Assembly (NCBI GenBank): GCA_016297805.1
Contig: JAEDFX010000014.1
Span: 1 to 32,248, forward strand
Reading direction: 5' to 3'
DNA from: Treponema sp.
GTDB lineage: Bacteria > Spirochaetota > Spirochaetia > Treponematales > Treponemataceae
Length of the DNA stretch: 32,248 nt
Shown here in pieces: positions 25,253 through 32,248 of the stretch; position 1 is the stretch's first letter; every line of letters starts with the position of its first letter. The position numbers were made by a program, and so were the translations under genes. The notes under the pieces were generated by a model, which was given only the letters and a program-made list of their open reading frames with translations, had not been told where the DNA came from and did no database searches.

Positions 25253-26599
25253 ATGACCATTAAGAAACAAACAAAAATTCTTACTATATTAATTTCAGCA
25301 ATACCATTAATCTGTTTACTCTATATTGGCTTGCATCAGTATTTTACATCAAATTCCAGATACCTTATTAATGGTTCGAAAAAAATTGAACATTTTGACG
25401 AAGAAATACTATCTCACAAAGACAGAAATGATTTATTCAATACATTACGTCTTCTTCCTCCAAGTATTCAAACCTGCGTAGTATCCAGTGACAATACAAT
25501 TATTTTCTCAACCATTGAAGCTCTAAAGACAAATACAACAATCCATCAGAATGAATTGTGGCATTTTGTAATGACAACATCCGATAAATATTTCTACCAG
25601 TTTACCAGCGTTAATTTATCAACAACAAGAGTATCTATTATTACAAGAATTTCCCGCACAAAACAGGATATCACAAAACCTAAAAGTATAATTATTCCAA
25701 TTTTTATTGTAATGACTACTCTGGTTATTATTTGTGTTATTTTAACAATTTTGATTTTCAATAACATATTCAAATCCCTTGTATTGATTAAAAACACTAC
25801 TTCCCAGCTTGCAGAAGGTAATCTTTCCACTACAATTATTACAAATGAAAAAAATATTAAACAAAATGAAATTACTTCGATTCTTTTAAGCCTTGAAAAA
25901 ATGAGAATTTCTTTACTGGAGGAACAGAATCGTAAAAACAAGTTCATCATGGGCATTAGTCATGATTTACGTACTCCAGTTTCAGTCATAAAAGGATATA
26001 TTGAAGCCATTTCAGACGGAGTTATTTCAGACAAAAAAGAACTTTCCAATGCACTGGAATTAATCCGATGTAAGACAAATCAACTTGATGACATGATTGA
26101 TTCCCTTATCAATTTTATGAAACTAAATAAAAATGATATTAGAGAAAGCCTATATCCTTCATCTATTACAAAAATTATTAAAAATTTTGCAAAAAATTCA
26201 GAAATTTCTGCAACAGTATTCAAAAGAACTATCATAACAAACGTTGATATTGACGAGTATGAAGTTCCTTTAAATGAGCAGCTTATTTTAAGAGCTTTCG
26301 AGAACCTTTTCAGTAATGCTCTTCGATATACAAAAAACGGAGATAAAATAGAAATAAATTCCTATGAAAAAAATAAATCTTTGTATCTTGAAATAAAAGA
26401 CAGTGGTTACGGAATAGCAGAAAAAGACTTAAAATACATTTTTGACATGTTTTACAGGGGTACAAATTCCAGACACGAAGAAGGAATGGGCATAGGCCTG
26501 GCAGTTGTACAAAATATTATTAATATTCATGGATGGAAAATAAGCGTAGATTCCAAACTCAATGAAGGCTCTTGTTTCAGAATAGAAATTCCATTATAA
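25253..26599 (+). CDS. Sensor histidine kinase (HAMP, HisKA, HATPase)
   Basis: 448 residues. Membrane helices at about 9-30 and 146-170 flank a ~115-residue periplasmic sensor region with no recognised fold. A HAMP linker spans about 172-225. The HisKA H-box I-S-H-D-L-R-T-P has the phospho-acceptor His237. The ATPase domain has the N-box N-L-F-S-N-A-L-R-Y (351-359), G1 DSGYGI (383-388), an F-box around F-D-M-F-Y-R-G and G2 GMGIGLA (411-417), so it looks active. It is encoded 4 bases after the regulator, in the same operon. The signal is unknown. Confidence 0.95.
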   Translation: MTIKKQTKILTILISAIPLICLLYIGLHQYFTSNSRYLINGSKKIEHFDEEILSHKDRNDLFNTLRLLPPSIQTCVVSSDNTIIFSTIEALKTNTTIHQNELWHFVMTTSDKYFYQFTSVNLSTTRVSIITRISRTKQDITKPKSIIIPIFIVMTTLVIICVILTILIFNNIFKSLVLIKNTTSQLAEGNLSTTIITNEKNIKQNEITSILLSLEKMRISLLEEQNRKNKFIMGISHDLRTPVSVIKGYIEAISDGVISDKKELSNALELIRCKTNQLDDMIDSLINFMKLNKNDIRESLYPSSITKIIKNFAKNSEISATVFKRTIITNVDIDEYEVPLNEQLILRAFENLFSNALRYTKNGDKIEINSYEKNKSLYLEIKDSGYGIAEKDLKYIFDMFYRGTNSRHEEGMGIGLAVVQNIINIHGWKISVDSKLNEGSCFRIEIPL

Positions 26600-26614
26600 G
26601 GCTAAAGAATTTCT
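26584..26614. other. Weak inverted repeat at the convergent kinase/hemW ends
   Basis: Arm 26584-26591 (AGAAATTC) and arm 26607-26614 (GAATTTCT) are exact complements around a 15-base loop containing both stop codons. It is short, AT-rich and lacks a following T-run on either strand, so it is only a weak candidate for a bidirectional terminator. Confidence 0.25.
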
Positions 26615-27774
26615 TCCAGGAATTTATTCAGATATAAAATTCCATTTATTCCAAGGGTAAATGTTCTTTGTGGAGCATAACCTGTAATTTCACAAAGATT
26701 TTTTCTATTCCAACTCATAAGAACATTCAAAATATTTTCAGGGATCTCCATTCTGAATTTATCTACAAAATCTTTCTCCTGAACGCCAGATACTTTTCTT
26801 AACCCCATCATAAAATACTCAAAAATGGAATCTGAAAGATTTACCATTTCTATATTTTGCGGATTTTCAGCATTTTCCCTTGAAACTGACAGCCAGTAAT
26901 TGCAATAAAGATTTATATTATTTTTATTTGAGATTCGAATAGCAGTACCATCCTCTTTATAAAGAGAACCTGTGGCACCACAACCACACCCAAGATATCC
27001 TTCATGATTCCAGTACACCAGATTATGCTTACATTCAAAACCCTTTCGGGAAAAATTAGAAACCTCATATTGAAAATATCCTTTATCAGAAAGATATTCT
27101 TTTGCTTTAATCCAAAGAGAATCCGAAAAATCAAAATCAAGATTCAGTTTACCCTCATTATAAAGCTGTCCAAAAGGAGTTTCATCTTCAATTGTTAATG
27201 AATACATAGAAATATGATCAGGTTCAGCTTCCAGCAAGTCCTTCAAACAAGTCATAAAACTCTGCTCTGTTTCTTCTGGTAATCCGCATATAATATCCAG
27301 CGAAAGTTTTCCTTCCCATCCTTTCAATATATCCAGTGCCTTTTTATTATTGAACAAATCCGCTCTTCTTGAAGCATATCTTAATGATTCATTACACATG
27401 CTCTGAATACCACAGGATATTCTGTTGACTCCAACCTGCTTAAAAGAAGTTAACAAATTCTGAGTTACATCATCTGGATTAACTTCAATTGTAATCTCTG
27501 CATCATCAGTCATGGTTACAATAGATTTAATTGTAGAAAATATTTGAACAAGTTGTACATGAGAAAGAAGACTTGGAGTCCCACCGCCAATATATATTGT
27601 CTTTAAGCTGTGGATATTATTTTCTGGCAATCTAACTGATAATTCTTTGCATAAAGCATCTATGTAAGTTTGCGAAACTTTCTTTTTTCCAGTAGCTACG
27701 CTGAAAAAATCACAATACTTACATTTTGAGACACAAAACGGAATATGGATATAAAGAGAATAAACCGGAAGCAA
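26602..27774 (-). CDS. hemW: Radical SAM heme chaperone HemW
   Basis: 390 residues. The radical SAM cluster motif CxxxCxxC is at Cys14, Cys18 and Cys21 in H-I-P-F-C-V-S-K-C-K-Y-C-D-F, followed by GGGTPSLL and the iron-sulfur protein's IEVNPDDV, VNRISCGIQSM and DIICGLPEET segments; a HemN_C domain closes the protein. The short N-terminus before the cysteines marks HemW (heme insertion/chaperone) rather than the coproporphyrinogen dehydrogenase HemN. The start is a TTG directly after two in-frame stops (TAA TAA) at the end of lepB; no ribosome site is visible, so it probably depends on translation of lepB. It ends 2 bases from the convergent kinase gene. Confidence 0.93.
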   Translation of the reverse strand: MLPVYSLYIHIPFCVSKCKYCDFFSVATGKKKVSQTYIDALCKELSVRLPENNIHSLKTIYIGGGTPSLLSHVQLVQIFSTIKSIVTMTDDAEITIEVNPDDVTQNLLTSFKQVGVNRISCGIQSMCNESLRYASRRADLFNNKKALDILKGWEGKLSLDIICGLPEETEQSFMTCLKDLLEAEPDHISMYSLTIEDETPFGQLYNEGKLNLDFDFSDSLWIKAKEYLSDKGYFQYEVSNFSRKGFECKHNLVYWNHEGYLGCGCGATGSLYKEDGTAIRISNKNNINLYCNYWLSVSRENAENPQNIEMVNLSDSIFEYFMMGLRKVSGVQEKDFVDKFRMEIPENILNVLMSWNRKNLCEITGYAPQRTFTLGINGILYLNKFLEEIL

Positions 27775-27777
27775 TTA

Positions 27778-28479
27778 TTAGAAAATCTTTATTTTATTGA
27801 ATGGAAAATAACACAAAATTACTTTTGCATCTATTTTTTCTTTAGTTACAGCACCCCAAAGTCTGGAATCATCTGTAGATTTTCTATTATCACCAAGGAC
27901 GAAATATTCATTATCTGCAAGTTTAATTTCATCAAATGATCCCTTTACACCTAAGGAACTATCCCAGCCAGCAGGAGCAGTAAAAAAAGTAACATTATAT
28001 GTTTTGGGAGTAATTTCAAATTCTGTAAGAAAATGCTTTTCTCCGGCAGGTTTTATATACATTACATAATCCCGCATATAAATTGTATCGCCAGGCATTC
28101 CTATAATTCTTCTTAACTGCTGCTTTGTACCTGGCAGTTTGTCATTTTCATTAATTGACAGCTGCTGAGCTGTAAAAAATTTCGAACAAATAATTCCAAG
28201 CTTTCTCATCAATGAAGTTTTTTCAGTCGAAGTTCTTGCCTCAATCAAGACGACATCTCCTCTATCATAACTTTTCACGATAGGAGAAACCATTACAACT
28301 GAATTTTCAGAAATATCTGGAGCCATCGAAATAGAAGTCTGTCTTACCGGAAAAATAAGAAAGCTAAAAATCAAGTTTACAAAAATGAAAAGAAAAATAA
28401 AAAATAAAATAACCATAAATGCTTTTTTCTGTTTTTCTTTCTTAATCTGATAATTATACTGTAAAATTTTGTTGTTCAT
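27778..28479 (-). CDS. lepB: Signal peptidase I with Arg at the catalytic-lysine position
   Basis: Membrane-anchored S26 leader peptidase that cleaves signal peptides after export. 233 residues. The N-terminal anchor helix is at about 20-43; the nucleophile box reads S-I-S-M-A-P-D with Ser51; the box E region is VLGDNRKSTDDSRLWGAV. The box normally written K-R-(V/I)-(V/I)-G-L-P-G-D reads L-R-R-I-I-G-M-P-G-D here, so Arg123 replaces the general-base lysine. Other boxes look normal. The ATG at 28479 has an AGGA site 7 bases upstream. It is transcribed with hemW, away from smpB. Either this is a divergent functional enzyme or an inactive paralogue. Confidence 0.88.
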   Translation of the reverse strand: MNNKILQYNYQIKKEKQKKAFMVILFFIFLFIFVNLIFSFLIFPVRQTSISMAPDISENSVVMVSPIVKSYDRGDVVLIEARTSTEKTSLMRKLGIICSKFFTAQQLSINENDKLPGTKQQLRRIIGMPGDTIYMRDYVMYIKPAGEKHFLTEFEITPKTYNVTFFTAPAGWDSSLGVKGSFDEIKLADNEYFVLGDNRKSTDDSRLWGAVTKEKIDAKVILCYFPFNKIKIF

Positions 28480-28526
28480 TTTTAATCCTATAAAAAAAAT
28501 ATCATAAACATCACATTCTTACAATA

Positions 28527-28532
28527 ATTATA
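28527..28532 (-). promoter_or_regulatory. Candidate -10 box of lepB-hemW
   Basis: A perfect TATAAT on the minus strand, about 48 bases before the lepB ATG. No strong -35 box is visible at 16-18 bases upstream. Confidence 0.4.
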
Positions 28533-28547
28533 ATACATTTACTCAAC

Positions 28548-28576
28548 TTGAAAGCAATCCCACTATACCTTATAAT
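28548..28576 (+). promoter_or_regulatory. Strong promoter of smpB giving a leaderless transcript
   Basis: -35 TTGAAA (28548-28553), exactly 17-base spacer, -10 TATAAT (28571-28576). Only six bases (CACAGT) separate the -10 box from the smpB ATG, so the predicted +1 is the A of the start codon. Confidence 0.8.
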
Positions 28577-28582
28577 CACAGT

Positions 28583-29044
28583 ATGGGCGATAGAAAAATT
28601 ATTGCAGAAAACAGAAAAGCTCGATTTGATTACTTTATTGAAGATACTTACGAATGCGGTATTGTTCTTGAAGGAACAGAAGTTAAATCTGTAAAAAATG
28701 GAAACATCTCTTTTCCTGATGCATTTGCAGAAATTATTAATGGAGAAATTTGGATAAAAAATTTTCATATTTCAGAATATTCTTATTCTTCAATTTTTAA
28801 TCATAATCCAGACAGACCTAAGAAATTATTGCTTCATAGAGATGAAATAAAAAAGCTTACTCGCAAAGTAGAAGAAAAAGGATATACGTTAGTTCCAATT
28901 GATTTCTACTTGAAAGATGGTCGTGTAAAGGCGACACTTGGTGTTTGTAAAGGTAAAAAACAATACGATAAACGAGCTTCAATAAAAGACAGAGATGTTC
29001 AAAGAGATATTCAGAGAGAATTCTCTTCAAAATTACGGGGTTAA
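28583..29044 (+). CDS. smpB: tmRNA-binding protein SmpB
   Basis: Partner of tmRNA in trans-translation: it carries tmRNA to ribosomes stalled on broken messages. 153 residues, normal length. The start K-I-I-A-E-N-R-K-A-R-F-D-Y-F-I-E-D-T-Y and GIVLEGTEVKSVK are diagnostic; the central segment with K-L-L-L-H-R-D-E-I follows; the basic tail G-K-K-Q-Y-D-K-R-A-S-I-K-D-R-D is present. The ATG at 28583 has no ribosome-binding site and lies six bases from the -10 box. The tmRNA gene (ssrA) is not in this window. The stop is one base before the next gene. Confidence 0.97.
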   Translation: MGDRKIIAENRKARFDYFIEDTYECGIVLEGTEVKSVKNGNISFPDAFAEIINGEIWIKNFHISEYSYSSIFNHNPDRPKKLLLHRDEIKKLTRKVEEKGYTLVPIDFYLKDGRVKATLGVCKGKKQYDKRASIKDRDVQRDIQREFSSKLRG

Positions 29045-29045
29045 T

Positions 29046-29927
29046 TTGCTTCAAATAAGAAAAATTATTTTTATTAATATTTTTCTCATTTTATTTAGCA
29101 CAGCAGGTCTTTATGCTCAGAATTATGACATAGACTATTATGGTGTTGTTTCTAAAGAAATCGACACCAATATGGCAAAAATGACTAGTGACCTGTATTA
29201 CACCCAGCTTTCAGAAATCAATAACTTCAATATTACTGATAAGAGAACTGATTTCTTATCTTCTGCAGCCCCAGACAATTCTACTTTTTCGGATAACAAA
29301 CTTTCCTTTTTTACCACAATTGAAAAGGACAAAAATTCTGACAGCTGGATTACTACTTATCATGTAATTGATAAGTTTAATAATGAAGAACATACAAAAC
29401 AAAAAAAATATGATTCCTTCTATAAAATATTAATGGAGTCAAAAAACATCCTTAAAGAAACTATAAAAAATCTTATAGAAAATGATGTTTCTCCAGATCC
29501 TTTACAGAAGCCTTCAGTAAAAAACGACTCCTTTCCTGGTGAATCAGTTCAATTAACATCCACTGAATCATTATCAGGTACATGGACAGGAGAAGAAAAC
29601 ATCAACAAGATTGTTATACTTAGAGGCGGACGAGGTTTTGTTATTTTTAAAAATGGAGCCTCAATGAATGTAACTGTTACACTTTCTGAAGAAAATCCTT
29701 CAGATATAATCATTATTCAAAATGGTCGAGCAAACGCTTCCTTTTATCCTGAATTACCAAGAAACATGGCTCTAAAAGCAGCTCTTGATGCAAGTCCTAT
29801 AAGATGGATTTTAAAACTTACTGACAGTAACACATTAACAGGAAATAAAGAAACATTACTTCCAGAAACAGACGGTGACTCATACAAAATCGGATTACTG
29901 AAAGTAAAATGGGAAAAGATTAACTAA
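29046..29927 (+). CDS. Secreted protein of unknown function, coupled to smpB
   Basis: 293 residues from a TTG at 29046, one base after the smpB stop. This start gives a clean signal peptide (M-L-Q-I-R-K, then hydrophobic F-I-N-I-F-L-I-L-F, ending G-L-Y-A before Gln25), whereas an ATG at 28995 would overlap smpB by 50 bases and add 17 residues in front of it. The mature part has a helical N-terminal half with Ser/Lys-rich stretches and a beta-rich C-terminal part (about 180-290) beginning S-L-S-G-T-W-T-G and containing RGGRGFVIFKNGASM. It is not recognised as a known family. Likely periplasmic, not an evident lipoprotein (no Cys after the signal peptide). Confidence 0.7.
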   Translation: MLQIRKIIFINIFLILFSTAGLYAQNYDIDYYGVVSKEIDTNMAKMTSDLYYTQLSEINNFNITDKRTDFLSSAAPDNSTFSDNKLSFFTTIEKDKNSDSWITTYHVIDKFNNEEHTKQKKYDSFYKILMESKNILKETIKNLIENDVSPDPLQKPSVKNDSFPGESVQLTSTESLSGTWTGEENINKIVILRGGRGFVIFKNGASMNVTVTLSEENPSDIIIIQNGRANASFYPELPRNMALKAALDASPIRWILKLTDSNTLTGNKETLLPETDGDSYKIGLLKVKWEKIN

Positions 29928-29929
29928 TC

Positions 29930-30424
29930 TTAAATCTGTGGAAGATCGTAAACAGGGATACCTGCAATAAGAGGTTTATTCTTTTTACTAGAAAAATTAC
30001 CATTATTTACATCATAAAGAATCATAATAATTGTCAGCATAAGTGCAAAGAAAATCGCAATCATTTTACAATATTTTTCATCCAAATACGAAGGTTCTTC
30101 ATGTCGTAAAACAGTACCTGTATCATACAAAGTTGTCTGAGCAGGCTTTAAACCTGTAATCTTCACAAGTTTTTCATCATCACTTACATAATCAAGTTTA
30201 CGTGCATATGCGGCAATAACAGCCCTATCATTCTGCAAAGCTGTCAGTTCCAAATCAAGTTCACTGTTTATGTTCTGAATTGCTGCAGTCTGTTTACTTA
30301 AAAATCGTTTCTGCTCTTCCATTTGATTGAAACATCTTAAACTATTCTGTCCAACAGTCATAGAAAGCAGAACGTAAACAAGTGTTCCAAAAAATACTGT
30401 AAATATATACTTTGCACGTTTCAT
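29930..30424 (-). CDS. FtsB/DivIC-like septum formation protein with extra C-terminal helix
   Basis: 164 residues. Membrane helix 7-25, a coiled coil (about 30-65), and the end of the coiled coil A-V-I-A-A-Y-A-R-K-L-D-Y-V-S-D-D-E-K-L-V, which fits the A-R-x-L-G-Y-V-x-x-x-E pattern of FtsB/DivIC division proteins. Unusually it carries a second hydrophobic helix at about 120-138 and a Lys-rich tail, so both ends would be cytoplasmic. No clear ribosome site precedes the ATG at 30424. It faces the secreted-protein gene with a 2-base gap. Function inferred from architecture. Confidence 0.6.
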   Translation of the reverse strand: MKRAKYIFTVFFGTLVYVLLSMTVGQNSLRCFNQMEEQKRFLSKQTAAIQNINSELDLELTALQNDRAVIAAYARKLDYVSDDEKLVKITGLKPAQTTLYDTGTVLRHEEPSYLDEKYCKMIAIFFALMLTIIMILYDVNNGNFSSKKNKPLIAGIPVYDLPQI

Positions 30425-30506
30425 GATTATTTAATTATCGACAACAATTTCTGTTTTCTGAAATGGAAAAGTATGTTATAATAAAAAAAATATCAGTATT
30501 TTTTAG

Positions 30507-30534
30507 TAAACTTACAGAGTTTTCTAACCGATAA
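30507..30534 (+). promoter_or_regulatory. Candidate sigma-28 promoter of the acidic repeat protein
   Basis: TAAA (30507-30510) and CCGATAA (30528-30534) match the sigma-28 consensus halves TAAA and GCCGATAA, with a 17-base gap where 16 is usual, and A instead of G before CCGATAA. The predicted start is near 30541. A sigma-28 factor is encoded in this same window. A perfect TATAAT (30543-30548) just downstream is an alternative housekeeping -10, but its -35 is poor. Confidence 0.45.
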
Positions 30535-30571
30535 TAAGAGTGTATAATTATATCGCTACGAGAGGAAAAAT

Positions 30572-32248
30572 ATGAGCATGACTGACGATAATACAAACGA
30601 ACTTGATAGTTACGGTGTTTGGGTAAAAAACAGTTCAAATAATCCTTCACAAGAAGATTCTGCAAAGGAAGCTGAAGGTACAGGTGACGATGCATTAGAC
30701 TTGCCAGATTTTGACACAACAGATTTTTCTGATATGTTTAAGGATGATGCGCAGTTTGCTTCAGATCAGTCTGCTGAACTTTCTTTTAGCGATGACTTGG
30801 ATTCAACCCTTAGTACTGACGAACTGGCAAACATTACAGATTCAGCTGATATTTCAGTAGAAGCTGCTCCTGAAGAGATTACCGATACAGACTTTACATC
30901 GGAAGTTTCATTTGATGATTTTATGAGTGATACTTCATCAGAATCTTCAAATGATAACATACCAGAATCTAAAGATTCAATTGATATAACAGAAGAAACA
31001 TTTGATACAGCTGATTTTTCAGAAGAAATTAAAACTGAAGAAACTACTTCTTCATCAGATGGTTTTGAAGAAGTTTCTTTTGAAGACGAAGAAATTTCAC
31101 TTGATGACTTTATGACAGAAGGTTTTTCTGATGAATCTGTTGCTGCTGGAAACAATGGATACGAACCTGGTGCTGAACCTAAACCTGCCACACCATCTTC
31201 TGGAACAGAGGAACTTTCTCTTGATGACTTCCTTGACGATGACTCTTTTGACATGGCACCTCCAGAGGTAAAACAGCAGCAGGAAGAAGTAATTGAAGAT
31301 GAACCTCCTCTTGAAATGGAAATTAATTTTGATGATTCTGCTGATTCTGTAGAAACAGAGGAAAATATTGCAGTAGACAGCGATTGGGAAGATGATATTG
31401 AAGATAATACTTCATCTGATTCAATCGAAACTGAAGAAATTTCTCTTGATGATTTTGGTTCAAGTTTTGATGCGGTTGAAACAAAAGATTCTACCAGTTC
31501 TGCAGACATCAGCACAGAAGAAGTTGATCTTTCTGATTTTGGTATTGATGCAGATGCAGAAGAAACTCCTATTACACAGAATGTAGAAGAGTCAAAAAAT
31601 AAAGAAGTTGTTGTTGATTACGATTTATCAGTTGGAGATGAAAACACATCTGCTGCTCCAGTTGTAAATGAAATTAAAGCAGAAACACCAAAGCAGGAAG
31701 AAAAAGAAGAACCTAAAGCTATTATTCCAGAAAATTCGACAGTTGTGGAAAATTCTCTTTTACAGCAGATTGTTGCAGATTTGTCTGGATTGAAAGATGA
31801 AATCAACAGATTGAAACAGAATCTTGAAGATATTAAAAATGCTGAAGCATCCCCTGCTCCATCAACAGCACCAGTTGAAGAAGCTCCTGTTGAAGAGGAA
31901 ATTGTTTTTGAAGAAACAAAAGAAGAAGCAGGATTCTTTGGAGCAGATGACGGAGATGAAACAATTGCTCTCTCATGTGATGAGTTGAACAATATTATGA
32001 ATAATGCTGCATTCAGTGAAGCAACAGATAGTACTGAAGCTGAAGATGATTTTACAGCTACATCTGCTGAAGTTAGTGTAGAAAAAACAGCTGATTTTGA
32101 TATTTCAGAAGAAGCAGTGACAGAAGAACCTGTTTTTGAAGCAGAACCTTCAGAACAGATTGTAGAAACTCCTGCTGAAGAAGAATCTTTTGTTGAAGAA
32201 GAACCTGTTTTCGATGTTCCGGTTGAAGAATCAATTAATGAAGAAGAA
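30572..32248 (+). CDS. Very acidic repeat-motif protein, C-terminus cut by window edge
   Basis: Open to the window end: 559 residues visible without a stop. The ATG has GAGG 6 bases upstream. Not recognised as a named family. It is dominated by Asp, Glu, Ser and Thr, with almost no Lys or Arg, and has no signal peptide or membrane helix. A short motif recurs: E-V-S-F-D-D-F-M (111-118), E-I-S-L-D-D-F-M (174-181), E-L-S-L-D-D-F-L (214-221), E-I-S-L-D-D-F-G (289-296) and E-V-D-L-S-D-F-G (317-324). A coiled coil lies at about 394-424 and an ordered-looking patch D-E-T-I-A-L-S-C-D-E-L-N-N-I-M at 462-476. It looks like a disordered scaffold or multivalent binding partner in the cytoplasm. Confidence 0.85.
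   Translation, partial: MSMTDDNTNELDSYGVWVKNSSNNPSQEDSAKEAEGTGDDALDLPDFDTTDFSDMFKDDAQFASDQSAELSFSDDLDSTLSTDELANITDSADISVEAAPEEITDTDFTSEVSFDDFMSDTSSESSNDNIPESKDSIDITEETFDTADFSEEIKTEETTSSSDGFEEVSFEDEEISLDDFMTEGFSDESVAAGNNGYEPGAEPKPATPSSGTEELSLDDFLDDDSFDMAPPEVKQQQEEVIEDEPPLEMEINFDDSADSVETEENIAVDSDWEDDIEDNTSSDSIETEEISLDDFGSSFDAVETKDSTSSADISTEEVDLSDFGIDADAEETPITQNVEESKNKEVVVDYDLSVGDENTSAAPVVNEIKAETPKQEEKEEPKAIIPENSTVVENSLLQQIVADLSGLKDEINRLKQNLEDIKNAEASPAPSTAPVEEAPVEEEIVFEETKEEAGFFGADDGDETIALSCDELNNIMNNAAFSEATDSTEAEDDFTATSAEVSVEKTADFDISEEAVTEEPVFEAEPSEQIVETPAEEESFVEEEPVFDVPVEESINEEE

Noticed and set aside
28995..29045. ATG at 28995 as the start of the secreted protein
   Set aside because: It would overlap smpB by 50 bases and place 17 extra polar residues before the signal peptide; the TTG at 29046 gives a standard signal peptide.
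30766..31515. Long open frame on the minus strand (249 codons), Ser-rich
   Set aside because: It is antisense to the acidic repeat gene; the Ser/Glu-rich composition is the mirror of Asp/Glu/Ser codons on the plus strand, and it has no ribosome site or domain.
31618..31992. Minus-strand open frame of 124 codons
   Set aside because: Antisense to the same acidic gene, low-complexity composition, no start context.
1..32248. CRISPR array, IS element, prophage, tRNA or rRNA
   Set aside because: No direct-repeat array with unique spacers, transposase, integrase, cloverleaf or rRNA sequence was seen in the window.

Overview
This window looks chromosomal and comes from a spirochaete, most likely a low-GC Treponema (genus inferred from gene content and order; species not determinable from the sequence). 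The evidence is a V-type ATPase operon in the order E, DUF2764, A, B, D, I; a flagellar export/motor operon running flbD-motA-motB-fliL-fliM-fliY-fliO-fliP-fliQ-fliR-flhB-flhA-flhF-flhG followed by a sigma-28 gene; and a smpB/lepB/hemW neighbourhood. DNA is AT-rich throughout. I saw no tRNA or rRNA gene, IS element, prophage or CRISPR array.

Layout. (1) 1-6015, minus strand: the V-ATPase operon, driven by a good promoter at about 6056-6083 that sits in a 14-bp perfect inverted repeat. Two back-to-back hairpins lie between atpB and atpD. The operon runs off the left edge inside atpI. (2) 6160-24370, minus strand: one nearly gapless run that opens with flbD and the stator genes, continues through the C-ring (fliM, fliY) and the export gate (fliO-P-Q-R, flhB, flhA), then the placement/number proteins FlhF and FlhG, a membrane protein of unknown function, sigma-28 (fliA/whiG), a Jag_N-FapA fusion, a small conserved-looking protein, a SwrB/DUF6115-like membrane protein, and finally an aldose 1-epimerase. 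(3) 24535-26599, plus strand: a two-component system (OmpR-type regulator and HAMP-type kinase) transcribed divergently from the flagellar operon. (4) 26602-28479, minus strand: lepB then hemW, in the same frame and separated only by two stop codons. (5) 28583-29927, plus strand: smpB from an apparently leaderless promoter, then a secreted protein with a TTG start. (6) 29930-30424, minus strand: a FtsB/DivIC-like division protein. (7) 30572-end, plus strand: a very acidic, repeat-motif protein cut by the right edge, preceded by a sigma-28-like promoter sequence.

How it fits together: regions 2 and probably 7 belong to motility. The operon makes the stator, switch and export machine plus the sigma factor for late genes, and the acidic protein may be one of that sigma factor's targets. 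The V-ATPase supplies or consumes the ion gradient that flagellar stators and transporters use. The most unusual points are the hairpin pair inside the V-ATPase operon, the dyad over its promoter, the arginine where signal peptidase I normally has its catalytic lysine, the leaderless smpB, the post-sigma-28 gene module, the Met/Gly repeat in FliY, and the repeated S-L-D-D-F motif protein. No stretch longer than 300 bases lacks a gene; the longest gaps (24371-24534, 30425-30571, 6016-6159) hold promoters.
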